Source: Lachnospiraceae bacterium (GTDB lineage: Bacteria; Bacillota_A; Clostridia; Lachnospirales; Lachnospiraceae). From it: 9,489 nt of DNA. Where the stretch lies: assembly GCA_017435025.1 (NCBI GenBank), contig JAFSFU010000217.1, positions 1-9,489 on the forward strand. The letters run 5' to 3'. This document shows, piece by piece, positions 5,690 through 9,489 of the stretch (the stretch's first letter is position 1; each line of letters opens with the position of its first letter). Both the position numbers and the translations under genes were made by a program. Below the pieces are notes generated by a model that searched no databases, was not told where the DNA came from, and saw only the letters and a list, made by a program, of their open reading frames with translations.

Positions 5690-7081
5690 ATGTGGGGAAA
5701 ATTCAAAAACAAATTCATCGGTGACCGGGCTTTTTACCGACGGGTAACATACATCGTTATTCCGATGATCATCCAGAATGCGATCACCAGTTTCGTAAAC
5801 TTTCTGGATAATATCATGGTTGGTCAGATCGGTACGGAGCAGATGACCGGTGTTGCGATCGTCAACCAATTGATCTTTGTGTTTAACCTTTGCATTTTCG
5901 GCGGCGTGTCAGGAGCCGGAATCTTCGGCACCCAGTATTATGGAAAAGGCGATTACGAGGGACAGAAATATGCGTTCCGCTATAAGGTTTATACCGGTAT
6001 TCTGATTCTTGCGCTGGCATTTTATCTGTTTATATTCCGTGATACCCATCTGATCGGCCTGTATCTCAATGATACGGGAAATGTTGGAGATGTGGTTCTT
6101 GCCCTTCAGTACGGCAAAAAGTATCTGTCTATTATGATCTGGGGACTGATTCCCTTTGCATTTTCGCAGATTTATATCAATTCCATCCGTGAGACCGGCG
6201 AGACCTTTGTCCCGATGCTGGCAGGTGCCGTTGCGGTTGCAGTTAATCTGGTTTTTGACTACTGTTTGATCTTCGGTGTGGGAATCTTTCCGGAGATGGG
6301 CGTTGCAGGCGCGGCTCTTGCGACAGTCATGGCTCGATTTATCGAATGTGCGATCATTCTATTCTGGACCCATACCCACAAGGAAAAGAATCCGTATATT
6401 GTAGGGGCCTATACCGGCTTTGGCATGCCGAAGAAGGTATTTAAGGAGATCTTTATCAAGGGAACCCCGTTGATGCTCAATGAGGTTCTATGGGCCTGCG
6501 GTATGACAACGGTGGTGCAGTGTTATTCTGTGCGCGGCCTGGAAGTGGTGGCGGCCCAGAATATTTCTTCTACGATCACAAACTTATTTAACATTGTATA
6601 CATGCAGATCGGTGCCAGCATCGCGATCGTGGTGGGACAGCTTCTCGGCGCCGGAAAACTGGAGGAAGCGAAAGATGCAGACAACAAGATGATCTTCTTC
6701 TGCGTGTCATGCTGTGTTGCCATTGCAAGTCTTATGATGGCATTTGGAGGTCTGTTCCCTGCAATCTATAAGACAGATCCTGCGATCAAGGAACTGGCAG
6801 CTCAGTTTATCCGAATTGCAGCGCTGTTCATGCCGTTCTGTGCATTCTGCCATGCGACGTATTTTACACTTCGCTCCGGCGGAAAGACGGTCATTACATT
6901 CCTGTTTGACAGTGTGTACGTATGGTCTGTGATGATCCCGGTGGCGTACATTTGCGCAAATCATACCGATCTACCGATCACCGGTGTTTTCTTCTTCGTG
7001 CAGGCAACGGAGATCGTGAAGGTTGTAATCGGTTATTTAATGGTGCGAAGCGGCATATGGGTGCAGAATATCGTTAAATAA
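5690..7081 (+). CDS. MATE family efflux transporter (second of a divergent pair)
   Basis: A second 463-residue MATE exporter, clearly different in sequence from its neighbour. N-lobe hallmarks are P25 in the first helix, FLDNIMVGQIG at 38-48, GTQYYGKGDYEG after the next helices, and NSIRETGETFVPM before the fourth helix pair. The C-lobe shows VVGQLLGAGKLEEAK and TLRSGGKT. The start has AGGAGG 8 bases upstream. The divergence in sequence argues against recent duplication. The shared control region suggests the two exporters handle related stresses or different members of one compound class. No clear terminator follows, so some transcripts may continue into the CofE-like gene 87 bases downstream. 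Substrate and coupling ion cannot be told. Confidence 0.93.
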   Translation: MWGKFKNKFIGDRAFYRRVTYIVIPMIIQNAITSFVNFLDNIMVGQIGTEQMTGVAIVNQLIFVFNLCIFGGVSGAGIFGTQYYGKGDYEGQKYAFRYKVYTGILILALAFYLFIFRDTHLIGLYLNDTGNVGDVVLALQYGKKYLSIMIWGLIPFAFSQIYINSIRETGETFVPMLAGAVAVAVNLVFDYCLIFGVGIFPEMGVAGAALATVMARFIECAIILFWTHTHKEKNPYIVGAYTGFGMPKKVFKEIFIKGTPLMLNEVLWACGMTTVVQCYSVRGLEVVAAQNISSTITNLFNIVYMQIGASIAIVVGQLLGAGKLEEAKDADNKMIFFCVSCCVAIASLMMAFGGLFPAIYKTDPAIKELAAQFIRIAALFMPFCAFCHATYFTLRSGGKTVITFLFDSVYVWSVMIPVAYICANHTDLPITGVFFFVQATEIVKVVIGYLMVRSGIWVQNIVK

Positions 7082-7093
7082 TAAATTTTTTGC

Positions 7094-7122
7094 TTGCACT
7101 CTGAAAAGAGAGTGATTATAAT
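7094..7122 (+). promoter_or_regulatory. Promoter of the CofE-like gene, with a palindrome in the spacer
   Basis: TTGCAC (7094-7099) is 17 bp from a consensus TATAAT (7117-7122). An inverted repeat CACTCT-GAAAAG-AGAGTG (7097-7114) starts within the -35 and fills most of the spacer, where a bound dimer would block polymerase or, for MerR-type proteins, remodel the promoter. The leader is about 40 nt and AT-rich. Confidence 0.7.
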
Positions 7123-7168
7123 AATATCGTTAATAATATTGAAAATTGCTTAAATGGGGGCATATTTT

Positions 7169-8362
7169 ATGGAAAGAAAAGTTGGAACAATTTCAAGAGG
7201 TATCCGTTGTCCAATTATCCGTGAAGGAGATAATCTTGTAGATATTACTGTAGATAGCGTTTTAGCTGCGGCAGAGAGCGAAGGCTTTGAATTAAGAAAC
7301 CGTGATGTTATCGGTATCACAGAGTCTATCGTTGCACGTGCGCAGGGTAACTACGCATCTGTTGAAGATATTGCAGCTGATGTAAAAGCAAAATTAGGCG
7401 GAGAGACAGTGGGCGTTATTTTCCCGATTCTTTCCCGTAACCGCTTTGCCATCAACTTAAAAGGTATCGCAATGGGATGCAAGAAGGTTGTTCTGATGTT
7501 AAGCTATCCGAGTGATGAGGTTGGTAATGCACTTCTTACATATGATCAGCTTGACGAGGCAGGAATCAACCCGTATTCCGATGTACTCTCTTTAGAGAAA
7601 TACCGTGAGTTATTTGGTGAGAACAAGCATGAATTCACAGGTGTAGATTATGTAGATTACTACTCCTCTATTATCAAAGAGGCGGGTGCAGAAGTTGAAG
7701 TTGTATTTGCAAATCAGGCAAAGACAATCCTCGATTACACAGACTGCATCATCAACTGTGATATCCACACAAGAGTACGTACAAAACGTATCTTAAAGGC
7801 AGCAGGCGCAAAGGTTGTTTGCGGTCTGGATGATATTATGACAGAGTCCGTAAACGGCAGCGGTTATAATACAAAGTACGGTCTTCTTGGCTCCAACAAG
7901 TCCACAGAAGATAAGATCAAACTGTTCCCGAACGAGTGCAAGGATCTGGTTCTTGAGATTCAGAATAAGCTTCTTGAGAAGACCGGCAAGCACATCGAGG
8001 TTATGGTTTACGGTGATGGTGCGTTCAAAGATCCACAGGGTAAGATCTGGGAGCTTGCTGACCCGGTTGTATCCCCGGCGTTCACAGACGGCCTGATCGG
8101 TACACCGAACGAGCTGAAATTGAAATATCTTGCAGATAACGACTTTGCAAACTTAAGCGGTGCTGAGTTAAAGGAAGCAATCTCCAACAGCATCAAGGCG
8201 AAACAGGATAACCTGGTTGGCAATATGGCTTCTCAGGGTACAACACCGAGACAGTTAACAGACCTGATCGGTTCCTTATGTGACCTTACATCCGGTTCCG
8301 GTGATAAGGGTACTCCGATCATTCTGGTCCAGGGTTACTTCGATAACTTTACAACAGAATAG
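7169..8362 (+). CDS. CofE-like protein (coenzyme F420-0:L-glutamate ligase family), function unknown
   Basis: The 397-residue soluble protein resembles the CofE/FbiB gamma-glutamyl ligase family, whose known members add glutamate to F420-0 using GTP. N-terminal family features are PIIREGD (15-21) and DVIGITESIVARAQG (46-60). A C-terminal family-like part includes TGKHIEVMVYGDGAFKDP (272-289), probably matching the CofE metal and nucleotide region, and a closing GTPIILVQGYF. About 150 residues (roughly 112-258) separate these blocks, so it is much longer than the ~250-residue archaeal CofE as I recall it. I chose ATG 7169 because GGGGG lies 8 bases upstream (7156-7160). An ATG five codons earlier (7154) has no ribosome binding site. 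It has its own promoter and terminator. Arginine codons are almost all CGT or AGA, unlike neighbouring transporters, suggesting high expression. No other F420 gene is nearby, so a different acceptor is likely. Confidence 0.8.
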   Translation: MERKVGTISRGIRCPIIREGDNLVDITVDSVLAAAESEGFELRNRDVIGITESIVARAQGNYASVEDIAADVKAKLGGETVGVIFPILSRNRFAINLKGIAMGCKKVVLMLSYPSDEVGNALLTYDQLDEAGINPYSDVLSLEKYRELFGENKHEFTGVDYVDYYSSIIKEAGAEVEVVFANQAKTILDYTDCIINCDIHTRVRTKRILKAAGAKVVCGLDDIMTESVNGSGYNTKYGLLGSNKSTEDKIKLFPNECKDLVLEIQNKLLEKTGKHIEVMVYGDGAFKDPQGKIWELADPVVSPAFTDGLIGTPNELKLKYLADNDFANLSGAELKEAISNSIKAKQDNLVGNMASQGTTPRQLTDLIGSLCDLTSGSGDKGTPIILVQGYFDNFTTE

Positions 8363-8369
8363 TTGATAC

Positions 8370-8407
8370 AAAAAAATCCCGATGGTGAAAACCGTCGGGA
8401 TTTTTTT
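8370..8407 (+). terminator. Strong terminator after the CofE-like gene
   Basis: A 10-bp stem (8377-8386 with 8391-8400, one G-U pair) is capped by a GAAA tetraloop and extended by seven A-U pairs, ending in TTTTTTT (8401-8407). It begins 7 bases after the stop codon. The flanking A-tract would also let it act on the other strand, but no minus-strand gene is seen to need it. Confidence 0.92.
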
Positions 8408-8588
8408 GCTTGGTAATTTTAAGAAAGCGGCAATACCGGAGTAAGGGGGGGCCGGATGTTACCGTGACTGTCTCTGTCTTTTTGTAACAAGACTTTATGG
8501 TGAGATTATAGCCCATAAATATCAAATAGTCCAATTCATAATAATGATGCGAAATGAAAATGAAATAGAAAAAATGAATAGATAACGC
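8408..8588. other. Non-coding gap between CofE-like and GAF-HD genes
   Basis: No gene is supported here; open frames lack ribosome binding sites and family features. A G-run (8444-8450) lies near the left side. A weak inverted repeat TTATGG (8495-8500) with CCATAA (8513-8518) is seen, and there is no clear riboswitch. The right part (about 8551-8584) is A-rich and lies just upstream of the next -35, where it could act as an UP element for RNA polymerase. Confidence 0.5.
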
Positions 8589-8618
8589 TTTACGTTCCTG
8601 CTTCTAACATGATATAAT
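8589..8618 (+). promoter_or_regulatory. Promoter of the GAF-HD gene
   Basis: TTTACG (8589-8594) is 18 bp from TATAAT (8613-8618). TGA directly before the -10 makes an extended -10 (TGATATAAT). The ribosome binding site GGAG (8655-8658) lies 7 bases before the ATG. Confidence 0.65.
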
Positions 8619-8665
8619 TGGCCATAATATGGGTTTTTATACCTAAACGGAAATGGAGAATAATT

Positions 8666-9489
8666 ATGCACCAGGATATCCTGAATAAAGTGTTGGAGAT
8701 AGGAATTTCCCTGTCTGCCGAAAAGGATTATAATCGTTTGTTGGAACTGATTCTGGCGCGTGTGATGGAAATCACTCATTGCGATGCAGGAACTTTATAT
8801 CTGATGGATGGTGATTCATTAAGATTTAAAATTATGCGTAACGATACGATGAAAACGTATCAGGGCGGCGACGGAAAGGATCCGGGACTTCCGCCGGTCA
8901 AGTTGACAAGAGAAAGCGTGTGTGCGCTGGCAATCCTGGAAGATAAAACCATTTGCATTGACGATGTGCGTCATTGTGAGGAATATGACTTGTCCGGACC
9001 GATCCGTTACGATGAAATGACCGGATATTATACCTGTTCCATGTTAGTGGTTCCGATGAGGAACCGGGAAGGTGAGCAGATTGGTGTTTTACAGCTGATC
9101 AATGCAATGGACAAGAATGGCAAAATCTGTGGATTTGACAGCCAGCTTGTTTCGGTTGTTGAGGCGATGGCTTCGGAGGCGGCGATCGCAATCCAAAATG
9201 TGCGCTATCTGGATGAGATTCATGGTTTGTTTAATTCTTTTGTACAGGTCATGTCGTCTGCGGTCGATGAAAGAACACCGTACAATCTGAGCCATACAAA
9301 GCATATGGCAGAATACGGCGGCCGGTTTATTGATTATATCAATCAGTGCTGCGAAGCACGAGGTCTGGAAATCCCGTTTTCGCCGGCTCATAAAGAAGAA
9401 CTTCTGATGAGTGTATGGTTCCATGATATCGGTAAGCTGGTGACACCGCTCGAGGTTATGAATAAGGAAGCAAGGCTGCGTCCGGATCA
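8666..9489 (+). CDS. GAF domain and HD/HD-GYP phosphohydrolase, 5' part (cut by window end)
   Basis: 274 codons are visible and the frame is open at the edge. Residues about 5-180 form a GAF sensor domain, with CDAGTLYLMD near 39-48, SVCALAI at 84-90, the YTCSMLVVPM strand at 122-131 and GVLQLINAMD at 140-149. The start of an HD or HD-GYP domain follows: H210 in NLSHT, then H253-D254 with K257 in FHDIGKLVTP, then MNKEARL. The order GAF then HD-GYP is typical of cytoplasmic cyclic-di-GMP phosphodiesterases that sense a ligand or redox state. The GYP motif itself would lie beyond the window, so cyclic-di-GMP activity is not proven and a plain HD phosphohydrolase remains possible. No signal peptide or membrane segment is seen at the N-terminus. 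It has its own promoter and is isolated from the CofE-like gene by a strong terminator. Confidence 0.88.
   Translation, partial: MHQDILNKVLEIGISLSAEKDYNRLLELILARVMEITHCDAGTLYLMDGDSLRFKIMRNDTMKTYQGGDGKDPGLPPVKLTRESVCALAILEDKTICIDDVRHCEEYDLSGPIRYDEMTGYYTCSMLVVPMRNREGEQIGVLQLINAMDKNGKICGFDSQLVSVVEAMASEAAIAIQNVRYLDEIHGLFNSFVQVMSSAVDERTPYNLSHTKHMAEYGGRFIDYINQCCEARGLEIPFSPAHKEELLMSVWFHDIGKLVTPLEVMNKEARLRPD

Noticed and set aside
7097..7114. Terminator for the second MATE gene
   Set aside because: The stem is only 6 bp and is followed by ATTATAAT rather than a U-tract. It sits inside a good promoter, so an operator is the better reading.
8522..8779. Minus-strand open frame across the GAF-HD gene start
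   Set aside because: It overlaps a well-supported promoter and gene start and has no ribosome binding site or family features.

Overview
The window looks like a chromosomal segment of a Gram-positive gut-type Clostridia, most likely Lachnospiraceae. This is inferred from strong AGGAGG-type ribosome binding sites, TTGNNN-17-TATAAT promoters, moderate GC, and the family mix (Na+/alanine symporter, SLC45/GPH-like MFS carrier, membrane-anchored GDPD, MATE exporters, a lone CofE-like ligase, GAF-HD signalling protein). No rRNA, tRNA, CRISPR array, phage module or complete mobile element was seen.

Layout. Bases 1-45 hold the first 15 codons of a minus-strand gene that leaves the window, possibly a transposase. 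Next comes a minus-strand AGCS-type sodium:alanine/glycine symporter (203-1594) with two hairpins downstream. It is divergent from a plus-strand operon of an MFS transporter (1830-3125) and a membrane-anchored glycerophosphodiester phosphodiesterase (3156-3983). That operon converges on a minus-strand MATE exporter (4058-5449), with one bidirectional terminator between them. A second MATE exporter (5690-7081, plus) is divergent from the first. The two MATE promoters are near mirror images, and each lies in one arm of a perfect 12-bp inverted repeat. Then come a CofE-like (F420-0:gamma-glutamyl ligase family) gene (7169-8362) with its own promoter and a strong terminator, and the 5' part of a GAF-HD phosphohydrolase gene (8666 to the window end).

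How the genes work together. Most of the window is membrane transport: amino-acid uptake, a probable sugar or glycoside carrier coupled to a glycerophosphodiester hydrolase, and two exporters that probably share control. No transcriptional regulator is encoded in the window, so the operator-like repeats at four promoters would be read by proteins encoded elsewhere. The least explained parts are the enlarged CofE-like enzyme, which has no F420 genes beside it, and the symmetric MATE-MATE control region. Both are leads, not demonstrated systems.
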